Shown piece by piece: positions 11,866-26,414 of a stretch of DNA of 64,000 nt. Below the pieces are notes generated by a model. It searched no databases. It was not told the origin of the DNA and was given only the letters and a program-made list of their open reading frames with translations. Made by a program: the position numbers and the translations under genes. Positions within the stretch are counted from its first letter, which is position 1. Each line of letters opens with the position of its first letter. The stretch is from Cryphonectria parasitica EP155 (lineage: Eukaryota; Ascomycota; Sordariomycetes; Diaporthales; Cryphonectriaceae), in NCBI RefSeq assembly GCF_011745365.1, contig NW_024468909.1, positions 1,860,001 through 1,924,000 on the forward strand. Direction: 5' to 3'.

Positions 11866-14800
11866 TCCTGCCCCTGCCCCTCCTGCTGCTTCCTCCTCCC
11901 ACAACCCAGCGATTCCCGTCGGCCTGAACGAAGCTGCCCTCGACTCCCCGACCTTCCGCTGCGCCATCATCCACTTCGCCGACCAGATCGAGCACGCCGA
12001 GCGATGGCTCGAGGGCTACGTGCGGTCCTCGACCAAAGTGTCACATGACATCCTCGCCCTCGAGGAGACCATCAGTGCATTCCTGCGGCAGAACATCCCT
12101 GCAGGCCTTGACGGGCTCATCGACCCAGACTATACCCTGCTCTCACTCAAGCGTGTGGGCGATGCACAGAAGGACTGGTGGGGTCAGATCCTCGGCGTGA
12201 TGCGGCGCATGGACGGGCTCGCCGCCGAGCCCATCAGGAGCTTCTTGGGCGGCGAGCTGCGGACGTTCAAGGAGGCGCGCAAGAGCCTGGACGCCGCCCA
12301 GCGAACCTTTGACACCACGCTGGGCCGCTACGTTGCACAGACAAAGACCAAGGAGCCCTCGTCCCTGCGCGAGGATGCCTTTGCCGTGTACGAGACCCGC
12401 AAGGCCTACCTCAAGGCCTCGATGGACTACTGCCAGCTCGCGCCCCAGCTCCGTTTCACCCTCGACAAGCTGCTCGTGCGCGTGGCATCTGACGTCTGGA
12501 AGGAGATGAGGCGGTGGCGCGACGTGACGTTCGGGTCCAACAGGTTTGCAGACGAGATGGACCGCATCAGGGGCTGGTCCAGAGAGATGGAGGCCAGCGA
12601 GGCCGTGTTCAAACGCGAGCTGCAGGCCGCCAGGCGCGACGTGGGCGAGAACGCTATGGCCACCTTCAAGCCGTCCAGGGAGCTCGAGGACTACAGCTCG
12701 TCGACGGTCCCCTTCCTGGGCTCCAGAGGCCCCATGAACGTGCAGCCCAAGGACGACAAGGCCGTCATCTCGGAGAAGCAAGGATGGCTGTTCCTGAAGA
12801 CCCTCAGTGGGAAGCCTGCAAGGACGAACTGGATCAGGCGGTGGTACTACTGCCGCAATGGCATCTTCGGATGGCTGGTCCAGGGCCCTCAGGGCGTGCT
12901 CCAGGGCGACGAGATCGGCGTACTGCTCTGCAACACCCGCCCTGCGGTCGGCGAAGAGCGGCGCTTCTGCTTTGAGATCAAAACCAAGTCACAGAACATC
13001 ATGCTGCAGTCCGAGACGCAGGCAGAGCTCCAGGAGTGGCTCGAGGTCTTCGAGGTCGCCAAGAAGCAGGCGTTTGACGCCAGCGCAGACCGCGACACCA
13101 AGGGACTGACGACAGGAGGTATTGATCCGGCCTTCGCCATCACCCCGCCGACCATCCCCGAGTTCTCAGCAAAGAGCATCGAGGGCCTTGAGGATGGCTG
13201 GCACCTCGACAGGAGCGGAACGCTGCCTGTGCCCGGTGTGGACGCCGCACGCGCCAGCTTTGACGTCGGTGGTGTCGGCGCCGCGCCCCGCCGCTCTGTC
13301 ACGGGCCTCGCACGTGATATCGCGCGAGATCTCCCTCGCGAAGAGGGCGAGTCTGGCAGGGAACACGCCGCACGCATCATGCAGAGGATCGAGCTTCATA
13401 GGAGACAGGCCTTCGGAGGCGGCAGCGATTCCGCCGGCATCGCCGGCCTGATCAGCTCGAGTTCCAACCTCCTGCCGGGCTATGCGGCCTATAACGCCTC
13501 CGTCACCAACCTGGGAGCGGGCTCTTCGCCCAGGCTGCAGCCCATCGAGGACATGAAGCACAGCAGCCTTGCGCCGTCCACACTCGCAAAGGCGCCCACG
13601 TCGACCTTCCTCACCAGGGCTGCTGTGTCTGCCAGCGCAGGGAGGACGGTGGGCGGTGACAACCCTCCCACCCTGCCGACAGCTGTGGTCGCAAACTATT
13701 GGGGGAGCATACCCTGGAGCACCCTGTACTCGTCCAGGGAGGATGACACAAAGTACCTTAGGCTGGACGATGACCCCTTGGTGTCGGCGCAGACACAGAT
13801 TGTGCCTGCTGGCGGCGAGAGCGCCTCGTCCCTGGCGCACCGCAAGACTCTCAGCAGCGGTGCCAATGTTGTTCCTGAGGTCCGGACTCCTCAGATGGCA
13901 GCGGGCGAGAACTTCCCGCCGAGGTATCCAGGCGAGCTCAAGGCACACCATCCACAGTTCAGACTGCTTTTCCCCAACGTGCCGCTCGAGGAGAAGCTGG
14001 TCATGGTGTTCAACGCCGCCTGGACGAGCACGGCTGCCGAGGGCTCTACTGTGGCCAGCAAGGGCATGATGGCCAACGGCCGCATCTACGTCACCTCTGA
14101 CAATATGTACTTCTACGGCCAGCAGATGGGCCTCGTGATCGCTTACACCCTCAGCCTGGACATCATCTCGGAGGTCACTGCGGCGCCAGGCAAGGACTGC
14201 GACTACATCTACCTACACCTCAGCCAGAACATGAACAATACCGGCCTCACCAGGATCATCATCAAGACCTTCCTGCTCGACCTAAACCTGCTGCACTCCC
14301 GGCTCAATCTTCTCGTCGACGACCTGCAGTCCGAGGAGCCGATGAACACCTCGGAGCTCATCACGGCGCTGACGAACCTAGAGACGGAGCAGTACGAAAA
14401 GAAGAGTCCCAGCGCGGAGAGCTGGGAGGAAGTAGCCTCCAACACGCCTATTGATGACGGTACTGCCACCGGTAGGCCAGTGTACAGGAACGTGTACAAC
14501 GCCAGGGACAGAGCAGCGCGCCCAGTGCGCAAGCCGGTGCCGAAATTCCAGCTCCCCGCACACCCGGTCGTGTACGAGCCAGAGGGCATGGGCGCGCCAG
14601 TGGAAGAGCGCAGCTTCGAGCTCAGCTCCAAGGGCTGCTTCCACGTGCTCTTTGGCGACAAGTCCTTCATCTTCCCCAAGCTCTACTTTGAGCGGCGCGC
14701 CAAGGAGATCGCACAGGGGCCCTGGGAGCTCATGGACCAGGGCAAGATGAGCCGTGAGTTCAAGTTCAAGGTGGGCACGTTTGGCATCGTCGCCTATGCA

Positions 14801-16158
14801 AAGAAGAACGCGGAGAAGGACGTTGTCGACCAGCAGGTCATCGACGTCTTCAGCGACCACTTCACCTACGTCGTTACCTACATCAAGACGCCATGGCACC
14901 TCCCGCACTCGTCCTCGTTCAAGATCATCACCAAGGTCGTCATCACCCACATCGCCAAATCCAAGTGCAAGCTCGCTCTGTATACCAAGGTGGAGTGGTC
15001 TAAGAAGCCACCCTTGTCCAAGGCACTCGTGCAGCGGCAGGCGCTGGAGGACGCGCGGCGCGATGCCGAGGAGCTCGCCGACGTGGCGACCGACCAGGTG
15101 CGCAAGCTGGGCCCGCACAGCCGCACCAAGCGGGCTATCCAGGTCTACGGCAACATCGGCCAGCAGACGCAGGTAGTTATCTTCACGCCGGGCGAGACAC
15201 AGGAGGACGGCACGGCCGTGATGCCTGGGAAGAAGAGCCAGAAGATGATCCGGCCGCGCACGCTGACCGAGATGGTGCTGGAGACGCTGCGGAGTATCCT
15301 GGAGAGCGTGGCGACGAGCCTGCTGATGTGGACCTTTGCCGGCGTCAGGAAGATCTTCAGCGTCTTCACGACGCACAGGGTGATCCTGGCTGCGCTGGCG
15401 CTGAGCCTGCTTACCAATGCCGTCTTCACCGGCCGCGAAGGGTCGAGCTGGTGGACCGAGAGGAACGCGGCCAAGTTCATGTCTCGCATCGGCGTGGGGC
15501 CCAATACTATGATGAGCAAGGCTGTCTACATCGCGGACCTGGAGGAAGCGGTGCTGGCGCCCGTGGTCGTCGCTCCAGAAGGGGCCAGTGAATGGTATGT
15601 TCGACCTACTGGTCCTCCTTTTTATCTATACAACCACGCAGCTTTTGTTCACTGACTCTTCGATTCCTTCTTTCTTTTCTTTTCTTTAGTTACGACACCT
15701 TCCGTTCCATCATGAACAATACCTCACTAGACTCGCCATATGAAGAGGCTGGTGCCACCCTCTCCTCGGGCAACAGCAAGGCCACAGCACGGCGGCTCCG
15801 ACGGACGCGGCAGAGACTAGGCTCGTACCGCCATGATCTCCTCGTAGCCATGCGCGTGGTCAACAGCATCGAGAAGGAAATGATTCAGAGCGAGTGGGAG
15901 AACTGGCTTCTGGACGAGGACCTGCGGTGTGAGCAGGTCAAGATGATGCTGACCGACCACAGCAACAGCAACAGTAGCAGCAGCAGCGTCACGGCCAGCG
16001 CTGGTGCTGGTGCTGGTGGTGATGCGCAGAAGGTCATGCGGCCCATTCACGAGAAGAGAATCGCGTCGCTGAGGCAATGGCATAGCGAGTACTGTGGGAG
16101 CTGCAGGGTGGAGAAGGACAAAATCCTGCTGACGAGGATGAAGATGGTGGATGCATAA
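11813..16158 (+). CDS. SIP3: SIP3/LAM-type BAR-PH-GRAM-VASt membrane protein
   Basis: Two exons, 11813-15594 and 15690-16158. The intron starts GTATGT, ends TTTAG and keeps phase. The product is 1416 aa. In order: an Ala-rich N-terminus encoded by a GCA repeat; a BAR-like helical region about 40-290; a PH domain about 318-425 (KQGWLFLKTLSG, NWIRRWYYC, LQEWLEVFE); a Ser-rich linker; a GRAM-type domain about 700-840 (FRLLFPNVPLEEKLV, GRIYVTSDNMYFYG); a VASt domain about 930-1100 (YFERRAKEIAQGPWELMD, HFTYVVTYIKTPWHLP); and one membrane helix about 1186-1206. Yeast relatives (Sip3/Lam3, Ysp1/Lam1) sit in the ER membrane at contact sites and move sterols, so sterol transfer is the likely role. The final exon adds a basic, Ser-rich cytosolic or lumenal tail. 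Confidence 0.9.
11834..11863 (+). repeat. (GCA)n coding microsatellite
   Basis: About ten GCA codons giving a poly-Ala tract just after the start of the SIP3-type protein. Likely length-polymorphic. Confidence 0.9.
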
Positions 16159-16869
16159 TTATTGTTTCTCTGTGGCTCCTTGCATTATCTTGCTCGATCA
16201 GTGCTGATGAAGAAGATAGAAGGGGATGGAGTGTATATGATTAGGTGCGGAAGCATACGGTTTGTGTGGTGACGGTATTCTGGATAATGTTTTTGAATTG
16301 TCTGTTTCTGCATTGCAGTATTGGTCTTGGTTGTTTTGGCACAGAAAGCACACAGATACCCCCCCTCATCTGGTAAGAAAGCGCTCATTGTTGATTTCTT
16401 CTCACTCTTTTCCTCTCACGCTTTTTCTCTTTCATATATATTGTCTGACATCTTGATTATCATATTGTGCAGCACATTTCTACTGAGGCCTTTTTCTTTC
16501 TTCTTTCTTACAACCGAAAAGTCTCCCTTAAGAGAGCACGTGTGGTCTTTTCGTGGTGGGTGGCGGCAACCGCCCTACATTCCCAACATTCCCAGCCACC
16601 GCTCGTGTATGTGTATATGCTTGAGTAAGTAGATATGAGACTTTACCCTCAGATCCTTCTCAGGGAGGCTCTCAATCTCATCTTTTCCACATCTCATGGA
16701 GGGAAAGAGTAACTATAAAATTGTCTAGATCTCCTTCAAGTGAAAATGTATCCATCCATCCCTTCGTCTAGGTTTCCTCTTGGTCATTGTGGTCTTCAAT
16801 TGCATAAGTGTACCACTGACCTCCTGCTCCTCCTTTGACTTGCCTGAACACACACGCAAACACCACAAG
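16159..16869. other. Intergenic spacer
   Basis: 3' flank of the SIP3-type gene and promoter of the phosphoesterase gene, both on the plus strand. T- and CT-rich stretches near 16390-16510; no gene seen. Confidence 0.6.
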
Positions 16870-18728
<1,859 letters not shown>

Positions 18729-19478
18729 ATTGTGTGTATGTGTGGTGGTGATGCAGAGAATGTGATGGAAAATCGGGAGGATGTTGGGAGGAGTGGCTGA
18801 GATGTGTACAAAGAAGAAGAAAAATCAGCTTGTGTATATACCGTCGATGGAACTACTTGCATTGAGTATGGAATATCCAAGAGTGCAAGGTGAAACGAAT
18901 GAAAACAAAGTGTAAGCACAGAGAATCATGATGACTTCTTCTCCAGTACTACATATTGTACCAGACTTGGGATCCGTCAAGGCGGTGACGAGACAAGCAA
19001 ACCTACCTTGTGAACTTGCATCGTACGAGAAATTGACTCCCAAAAGTCTTTCTTCACCAAAAATCGAGTAGTTATTGTCACGTGCTCCGTACATACATGC
19101 TGACCATACAAAATGTTGAACACAAACCATCCAACGTGCTCACGCTCGCAAGCAGAGACTATCAACTCCGCCTGCCCCTCCCCTTTCCTGAATTCCGGAT
19201 GAGCAGCATCCTCCATGTCTATAGTGTTTGCGCTGTGTGCGTGTACTTGTGATCTGTTTTTGCCGGATCGAGAGATTAAAGAAAATAAACAACCTCCCGG
19301 TGCCAGAAGTCTATTCTGTCCTGTCCCATCCTATTCCCGCATGACGCCTGAAACGAACCAGACACGGGATAATATCAAGCACACATTATCTTCCCTCGAA
19401 CGGCACCCATCACTGGCCTTCTCTCTCTCTCTCGCGCTTTCTCTCTTGCTTTCTTCTCCACTGTGTCTATTTCCGTTT
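18729..19478. other. Convergent intergenic region
   Basis: Lies between the 3' ends of two converging genes. No gene is seen. It should hold both 3' untranslated regions and terminators. Confidence 0.6.
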
Positions 19479-21426
19479 CTACTCCCGGGACACATCACGT
19501 CCAAAGAGCTTGGACTTGGCCCAGTCATTCATCACCAAGAGGCGGTTTCGAGCTGTTCAAACTAACGTTAGCAACTACTGACTGACCAAGGGTGGCAAGA
19601 GAGGGTGAGAAACTTACTGCTGAAGCACATGGAGAGGTAGGCGCTCCTCCAGAACAGGTAGGTCCAGGTACCACCCGAGGCGACGTTGCCATTGAACCAT
19701 GCAACATCGGCGACGGCCTTCTCGCTGCCAATGTACGCCAGGCTGCCCTGGTGCGAGTAGTGGAACGGCTTGATATCCTTGACGCGGCGCAGCTGGCGCT
19801 CGTAGTCCTCGATCTGGCGGGCCACCTCGGCGGCGTTGCCGGGCTTCAGGTTGAGGGTGCTGGACAGCTCGCGGATGTTCTGCTCGAGAGCCTCCGTCTT
19901 GGCCATGTTGTTGAACAGCTTGGCCAGGAAGTTGCCCTCCTGGGAGGCCACCTGTGCGGTGGGCGCATAGCCGGCCACGGCGCAATCGCCCACGGCCCAG
20001 ATGTCGCGGGTGCCCTGCACGACCAGGTACTCGTTGACGGCGAGACCGCGGCGCGAGTCCTTTTGTGCGGGAATGTGTCCCATCAGGTCCTTCACGATGG
20101 GGCGGACCGCGTTGCCGGTAGCCCAGACGAGGAGGCCGTAGGGGAGGGTGACGCGCTCCTTGCTACCGTCGGGCTTGACCGCCTCGGCCTCGATGGCCTT
20201 TTCCGAGACCTTCTTGACCATAGTCTTGGTCAGGATGTCAATCTTCTCCTCCTTGAAGGTGCTCTCGGTGTAGTCGATCAGCTGCTTGGAGAAGGAGGGC
20301 AGCACGTTGGGCAGGGCCTCGACCAGGGTCACCTTGAAGCGGTCGCTGATGTCCGGGATCAGCCGCTTGATGTCCTGCTCGAAGAAGTCCTGCAGCTCAC
20401 CGGCGAACTCGACACCCGTCGGGCCGCCGCCGACGACGACCATGTGCAGCAGCCTGTTGATTTCCTCTGGATCCTGATCCTTGAAAGCGGCCGTCTCGAC
20501 GCAGTCCATGATCTTCTTGCGGATGCGCTGGGCATCACCAATCTCCTTGAGGAAGCAGCCGTTCTCACGGACGCCCGGGATGCCAAAAGTGGCATTCTCG
20601 GCGCCCACACCAATCACCAGCATGTCATAGGGGACCTCGGTCTCGGACACACTGCCCTTGATCTCGGACTCGTCCTTGATGCGCACCACCTTGCGCTCGG
20701 AGTCGATCGAGGTGGCCTCGGCTTCGTAGTACTTGACAGCGGCCTTCTTCTGCTGGAGAATCGTGCGGACGGGCTCCATGATGGAGCGGTGCTCGATGGT
20801 GCCGGTAGTGCACGAGGGGAGGAGGGGCGTGAAGAGGAAGTAATTGCGCGGCGAGATGACGACGACGTTGTAGTTCTCGGTATCGAGCTTCTTGAGGAGG
20901 GCAACGGAACCCCAGCCGGTACCTACACAAAGAGAGAGAGAATTGTCAGAGATGGACACCAATGGGCCATAGCGCAGAGCAGAGGAAGAAGGAGCTTACC
21001 AAGGACCACGAGTGTCTTCTTGGAGGGGTCTGGGTTGACCTGGGCATCTGGGTTTCTGTGCTCCCAGACCTCGTAGCCGACATAGGCGAAGGTGCCCAGG
21101 ACGGACAGGTACACGAGGCGCCATGTCCACCTGAGCGTCCTCCTCAGCTTCCCGGGCTTCTTCTTGGGTGGGGGAGGAGGCGCATCAGAGTACTGGCGTT
21201 GTTGGGAGCGGAGGACGACAGGACGTATTCTGCCGTTGAGGGCTGTTGATCTGTAGGCAGCAGAGGAGGAGGAGGAGGTGGTAGTAGTAAGAGGTCGAGC
21301 TGTAGGTTTCAGGAGGCGAGATGCGACTACTACAGACTGCTGCTGGTGCTGCAGCAGGCGAGGGGCGATGCCGGACTGGCGGGTCGCGAGCTTGCTCAGC
21401 CCAAGAGCTCGCGATGAGGAAGCCAT
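19479..21426 (-). CDS. NDE2: Mitochondrial alternative (type II) NADH dehydrogenase, external type
   Basis: Three exons on the minus strand: 21426-21000, 20922-19618 and 19552-19479; 601 aa. The tiny last exon restores the conserved C-terminus (RNRLLVMNDWAKSKLFGRD), which the unspliced frame lacks. The N-terminus is rich in Arg, Ser and Thr with almost no acids (presequence), followed by a hydrophobic segment about 104-121. The FAD dinucleotide fold (LVVLGTGWGS, about 139-148) is split by intron 1. The NAD(P)H fold is at about 300-316 (VVVGGGPTGVEFAGEL), and the second FAD motif reads RDIWAVGDCAV. The enzyme passes electrons from NADH to ubiquinone without proton pumping; the presequence plus membrane anchor fit the outer face of the inner membrane. 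No EF-hand insertion is visible, unlike calcium-binding NDE1 types, so the NDE2-type label is tentative. Confidence 0.92.
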
Positions 21427-23937
21427 AGCTTCAGGCGAGGACGGGAGGTGGGAGGCGCAGACGCCTTTTAGGAGCTTCTAGGATGCAGGAACGCCGGTAA
21501 GAGGAAGATGTACACTTAGGAGAAATCGAAAAGTAATGCTAAAATATTAGGACGAGGGTTTCTTTCTGTAGGTGCGGTGTCGAGGATCAATCGCTGGATT
21601 TTCAAGGATGTGCGGTTCTGGGCGGTGGTGGGAAGGCGGGCCTGCGGGACTACAAGCGCGTCTTTTTTTTTCCTCCTCTTTCTTCCTTCCGGTCCTCCTT
21701 CCTACTGTCTTTTTTTCAGCATGACAAGAACGATAAGCAAGTCTACCAGCTGATAAGCCTTCCTCCAGCGCAAGTAATTTCGGGTTCATTCTTGGATTGC
21801 CCAAAGCGCAAAATGAGACCAGCGCCTGGGAGATATCTCGGACAACGTTTTATATCTTCCTTTCATCATGGGAAAGGAAAAGAAAAGAAAATAGATATCA
21901 TAAGACTTTCTTTAGAGTTCGAGCTTGAGAACCTCTCCAGTGCTCTCTTTTTCTCTTCCTTCCTTTCTTCCACTCGTCGAAATTTCGGTTCTTTTGGGAT
22001 ACCAAGCTGAACAATAGCCCGCAAAGGGCCGATCTAGAAAATGACGCAGACTTTGTTTTAGTCTGTTGTTCTTGGCGGGTGACAGATTCCCGGGTTAAAG
22101 GACCCTTCACTGCATGCATGTGCTGTGGTCCCCTTTTTGCGGATCCGTCTTCCTGAACACTATCAAAAAGTCGCCCACAGCTCGGCGTGGTCCTCCTTAC
22201 GGACGAGAGGAGACGATAAGATTTAGCCTTGTCAAAAAATGAACTCGTGGGTCCTCGCTGCAGAAGGCAGGCAGGGCCTGATGGGACGGGGTCCGGTCTT
22301 CACTGAAGCTCTGTGTGCAAGCTTGGAAATCCCAATAAGGTATCGTATTGACTCGGTGGTGGATTTGTCCGGCCTTCTAACCCGGAAGACCACCCCGGCG
22401 AATCATCCCGAGGCCGTTGTACAAGATAGTACGGCCTTGTGTCCGAGCCTCGGATATATAATGAAGGCGTCAAATGCAGGGCGCACGTGTCGAGCATGTG
22501 GAGTTCCGGTGCATGGCAGCAGCAAAGCGAGAACGATCGCAGTCTTGATGTTTCTTTTGTTTGATGTTAAGAGCGTGTCAACGGCGTTCGACATCAGGAT
22601 ATCGATTGCTGCAGCATGGCGAACAACTTGAAGAGGCTCAGCGAGGTGCACCAGCTAAGGACACAGAAACAGGCTACAAGTTCATGCGCCGTCCCATAAT
22701 CCTGAAAAGACATACACGCTGTGGTGGTACATGAAGAAGAATAGCCTTTCGAATCGCACGCGTTCAAATTGGCGGAACTATTCCCTCTCGAGACACTCTC
22801 ACACGACTACTTGCTCTGCAGATACTCGTAAGTTTTCAATTTCGATACACTCAGGCGGAAAATTAGATTCAAGATGCGTGTTTCCATGAAAATTCTCCCG
22901 GGGTTTCGCACCCCCGCCGGTTGAGAGCATGTCTCAAGTAAACTCAGCATTCTTGGATGAACGATATATCTGAAGATCAACAAAATTCCAAACCTAGCCA
23001 TTGGCCATTTTATCAAAAAGTCATCCAAGATTTGGATCTGGACCTGACAGAGAAAGAGAGCTGGGGGGGAAAGGGGATGTTGTCCCGATGGGGCCGTACA
23101 GCCCTCGAGTCCAAATCGAGACACAACATCTATGCACAGCCTCGTCGATGAACCCTCGGCTGGGCAAGCCCTTCGAGGGTGCTCCCACTAGCCAGCCGGC
23201 CGAGTTTACAAAGATTCATGCCGCACATCATATCCTTGTTGTTGACTACAAGTTCGTCAAAGTAGGCCCGACACAATCCACTGTCCAGGTATGGCAGGGC
23301 AGGGCGAGGCAGGACAGGGCAGGTTGGTCGCAAGCTCAATGCCGGCTTATCGGTGGTAAGGCTGAGATGCCCGCTGAGCTGATGCTTGCTGGCAGCGGGC
23401 CGTGGCGGCGAGAACAGCCGACGCCGGATCACTGGCTGCCTCCTATAATGCTGCGTATTGTGCAGCCTCTTTGAGGTGGAGTCTCGTCTAGCTGAGACCA
23501 CGAAGAGCGAGTTAGTGAACAATCGGGACTAAATGAAATGCTTTGAGGCAGCTTGCCCCGTCTCCTAGCTCCAGCATGGTCGGTGAGAGACTGCCTCAAC
23601 GGGTAGGAGGCCGTGCAAGGGGTTGAAGAAACGAAACAACCGCGAAATAAAGAGAAAAAACACGAGGCACGGTGGCTGTCGTTTTGGGTATTGGAATTAC
23701 GAAGTCCTTGACTGTGCTCAAAATCGCTGCTAATCGCACGGGCTTAGCGACAGCCTCAGAAGGAGACGGCGGCGGCGGCGGCGGAGGAGGAGGAGCAGGA
23801 CAAGAAGGAGGAGGAGACGTGATCGTCTCAGGTTGTCGCCATGTCGCATAGTTCATCCAGAGCCAGGAGGATCGGCAGTCTGCTGTCTAGACGACCTCCA
23901 GAAGCTTGAAATGAGAAGCAAATGGTGCCTCAAACCA

Positions 23938-23949
23938 CCCCCCCCCCCC
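23938..23949. repeat. C12 homopolymer tract
   Basis: Twelve consecutive C in intergenic DNA. Confidence 0.9.
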
Positions 23950-24711
23950 TTCCCCCTCCTTTGGTGGAGACGGCGGGCAACGAAGGGATGAGCCATTGGA
24001 GGGTGACTCGCGTGACTAGAAACGTGACCGCTGATCAGTGGTCAATGAGCTTGAGAAGATGCAACGCGTCGAAGGAAATCAAAACGTTACTTGCAGCACG
24101 ATGACGGGGAGCGAGCTGAGGCGTTGTCACTGTGACCGGAGGACACCGTCACATCTGCCCACCGACAAACACTTTTACGAGCTCATGTCGGTCGACCTTG
24201 TGGCCTAGAACAAGAGGCCCCAGCGCAGCAAAGTCGTCAAGTTTGCCCCAGCTGTCACGGTCATCACATTGTCATGCCAAGATCAAGGAATGAGAGGGGA
24301 CATGTTTCGAGAGCAGTTCTGAAATCCTTCATACCCTAGGGAAACTCTTTCTCTCTGTCTTGCCACCGAGGTGGTCTTCTTCGAAAGGGCATCATAGAGT
24401 TGGGCTCCCAAACGACCTCATCTCGAGCAAGTTCGAAGGGGGCCCCTTTCCCTCCAGGAGATGGAAACTCAGACCTCCGACTTGAAGAGAGCTCGTATAA
24501 CCAGGGCAGGTGTTGCATCAGAGGAAAGGCGCGTGCTTGGATGGGGGCTTGCCGACCAATGGAGAGAGAATGCTCCGGACGCGGCGTTAGTCCTCAAGAA
24601 ACCTAGTGCCTCCAGTGCCTCATCCACATCTCTACAGAACCCTTGTCCATCTTGAAACGACGTCTCGAGATCTGAGACAAACGCACCCTGCCACTGAACC
24701 TGCCACCTTAC

Positions 24712-24812
24712 TACCATAGTACTTTACCCCCGACGTCTTTGACGACTTTCGACCGACCGGCAGCATCGCCCCATCGCATCGCATCGCATTCATGCAAGCA
24801 TATACTATGGTA
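24712..24812. repeat. Inverted pair of the dispersed TACCATAGTA motif
   Basis: TACCATAGTA at 24712-24721 and its exact reverse complement TACTATGGTA at 24803-24812, with an 81-bp spacer. The 24804-24813 copy is an exact ACTATGGTAC, and a third partial copy (GTACTATGG) lies near 24853. Confidence 0.6.
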
Positions 24813-25274
24813 CTCTCCAGCAAAAGGGGGCCCACAGAGGTTATACAACCTCGTACTATGGCAGCTGCTTTGCACGACTATGACCATGGTAGGTAGCATA
24901 GCATGTGCAGAAACTCGGTAGAGGGAACGGCTTCGTAAAGGGAAAAAGCCTTGGAAGATGGTTCGATGTGCTTTGCTGTCGATGACCTCTTAATCCTAAT
25001 GGTGGCTTTGCGCCACCGCCACATGCGCGGCAGCTTTCGTGCCATTTCTGTGATGGTTGCTACCGAACCGAGATTATTGAGCTGTATACGACACGACATG
25101 ATCATGCTGTCCGAGGGGCGCTCGATTGAGCCAGGGCTTTGCTGCTGGAGTTTCGCTGCTGCGGGAGACTAGCCCCGGCCATCTCTTACGGGCGCTTCTT
25201 GTGGGCACGAACGCTCCGACCTTATGCTATATGCTGCCTCAGATTCATCACTGTTCCCTCCTGTTCCCCACGGC

Positions 25275-25277
<3 letters not shown>

Positions 25278-25305
<28 letters not shown>
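25278..25305. repeat. (GT)n microsatellite
   Basis: About fourteen GT repeats in the intergenic region. Confidence 0.95.
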
Positions 25306-25854
25306 TGGGCACTGAAGTAGAGAACCAGGCGTAGTGCGCAGCAGCAGTAGCAGGGAGAGAGAGAAAGAGAGAGACAAAGAGAAAGAGAGCCCTCTGTTTA
25401 TCACCGAACTGGTCTCCGAGTGGTCTCTCGGCGTTGCTGAAGCAGCAGCAGTAGCAGCAAGCGCCATCGTCCTCTCAGTCGTCACCTCTTATCGTCAGAT
25501 AGATGAAATCAACATCTTCCTCGGTGCCCCTCTAGACAGAGGACAGTGGGACATGGTCTGTGGGCGGAACTACCAGCTCGTGCGGCTGTTTAAGCTTCGG
25601 CGACCCCCCTGATGATCCGACCATGAGGCTCGTCTGGACTCGTGCCCGTTGCGGATAGTTCCAACAACACCTTGACCGGAACGACCCCTTCTTGGCCCTT
25701 ACCCTCCCCCCCAGATCGACCCCTGGCGCCAGACCAGGGCCCATCTCCAGAGGCAGTGAACGGACCCATCTCTTTCTTGCCCTCGCCCGCCATCGACCAC
25801 GCGGCATTGTCTACGTCTACTCCCACCTTTCCCAGGTCTGATACACGACAACCT

Positions 25855-26065
25855 GCCCATTCTTTCTCTCTCTTGGAAGTACCACCCCTTCCCCTCCTCC
25901 ACCTTTCTCTCTCTTTCTTTTTCTCCCTCTATCTCCTGCTCTTCTTTTTTTCCCCCTCTCCCCTTCTTGTCAGGGCTGGTCTCTACCCTTTTGCTTGCCT
26001 TCACACGGTCTTTCGGACTACGTCCATCTTGCCGTCTCTATTTCTCCCCTCTCTTTTTTTTCTCA
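25855..26065 (+). promoter_or_regulatory. CT-rich leader upstream of the membrane-protein gene
   Basis: A strongly pyrimidine-biased plus strand directly upstream of the 26180 gene. CT-rich tracts are common around fungal transcription starts, so this is the likely promoter or 5' leader. The exact transcription start cannot be read from sequence. Confidence 0.4.
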
Positions 26066-26179
26066 TCATCGTCTTGCACCTGGCGCAAGACCCTTTAGGC
26101 TCTTCTCTTGTTCGTGACGCTGGCGTTAGGCAGGTTTGAGATGTTGGCTTGAGCACAGAACAAGCGAAAGCGTGGTACG

Positions 26180-26382
26180 GTGGATGCGATGGTCCCAGTT
26201 TTCGATCGCCACGTAGAAGGGGTGGGCGCTCGGTTGAGGCTGCGCAGAGGGGTGTCTTGGAAGCGAAGTGCACAGGAAATCGACGTTGGACGAGATATCA
26301 GGATCACTCGAAATTCGTGGCAACAGTCTGATGCCGGGCGCAAGATTTCACGGGACGACGAACCAATAGTCGGCGGCGGCGA

Positions 26383-26414
<32 letters not shown>

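Larger units (their letters stand above)
21427..26179. other. 4.8-kb intergenic region between divergent genes
   Basis: Shared upstream region of the NADH dehydrogenase (-) and the membrane-protein gene (+). Open frames at 22239-22631 and 23001-23474 have no recognisable domain and are rejected. Contents: C12 tract (23938-23949), an inverted pair of the dispersed motif (24712-24721 and 24803-24812), a GT repeat (25278-25305), purine-rich tracts about 25350-25390, and a CT-rich leader about 25855-26065 just before the downstream gene. Confidence 0.6.

Noticed and set aside
14378..15376. 332-codon open frame on the minus strand
   Set aside because: Antisense shadow of the SIP3-type gene; His/Leu/Val-rich composition without any domain.
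19592..21076. 494-codon open frame on the plus strand
   Set aside because: It lies antisense to the well-supported NADH dehydrogenase exons and reflects their G/C-rich third positions. No domain is visible.
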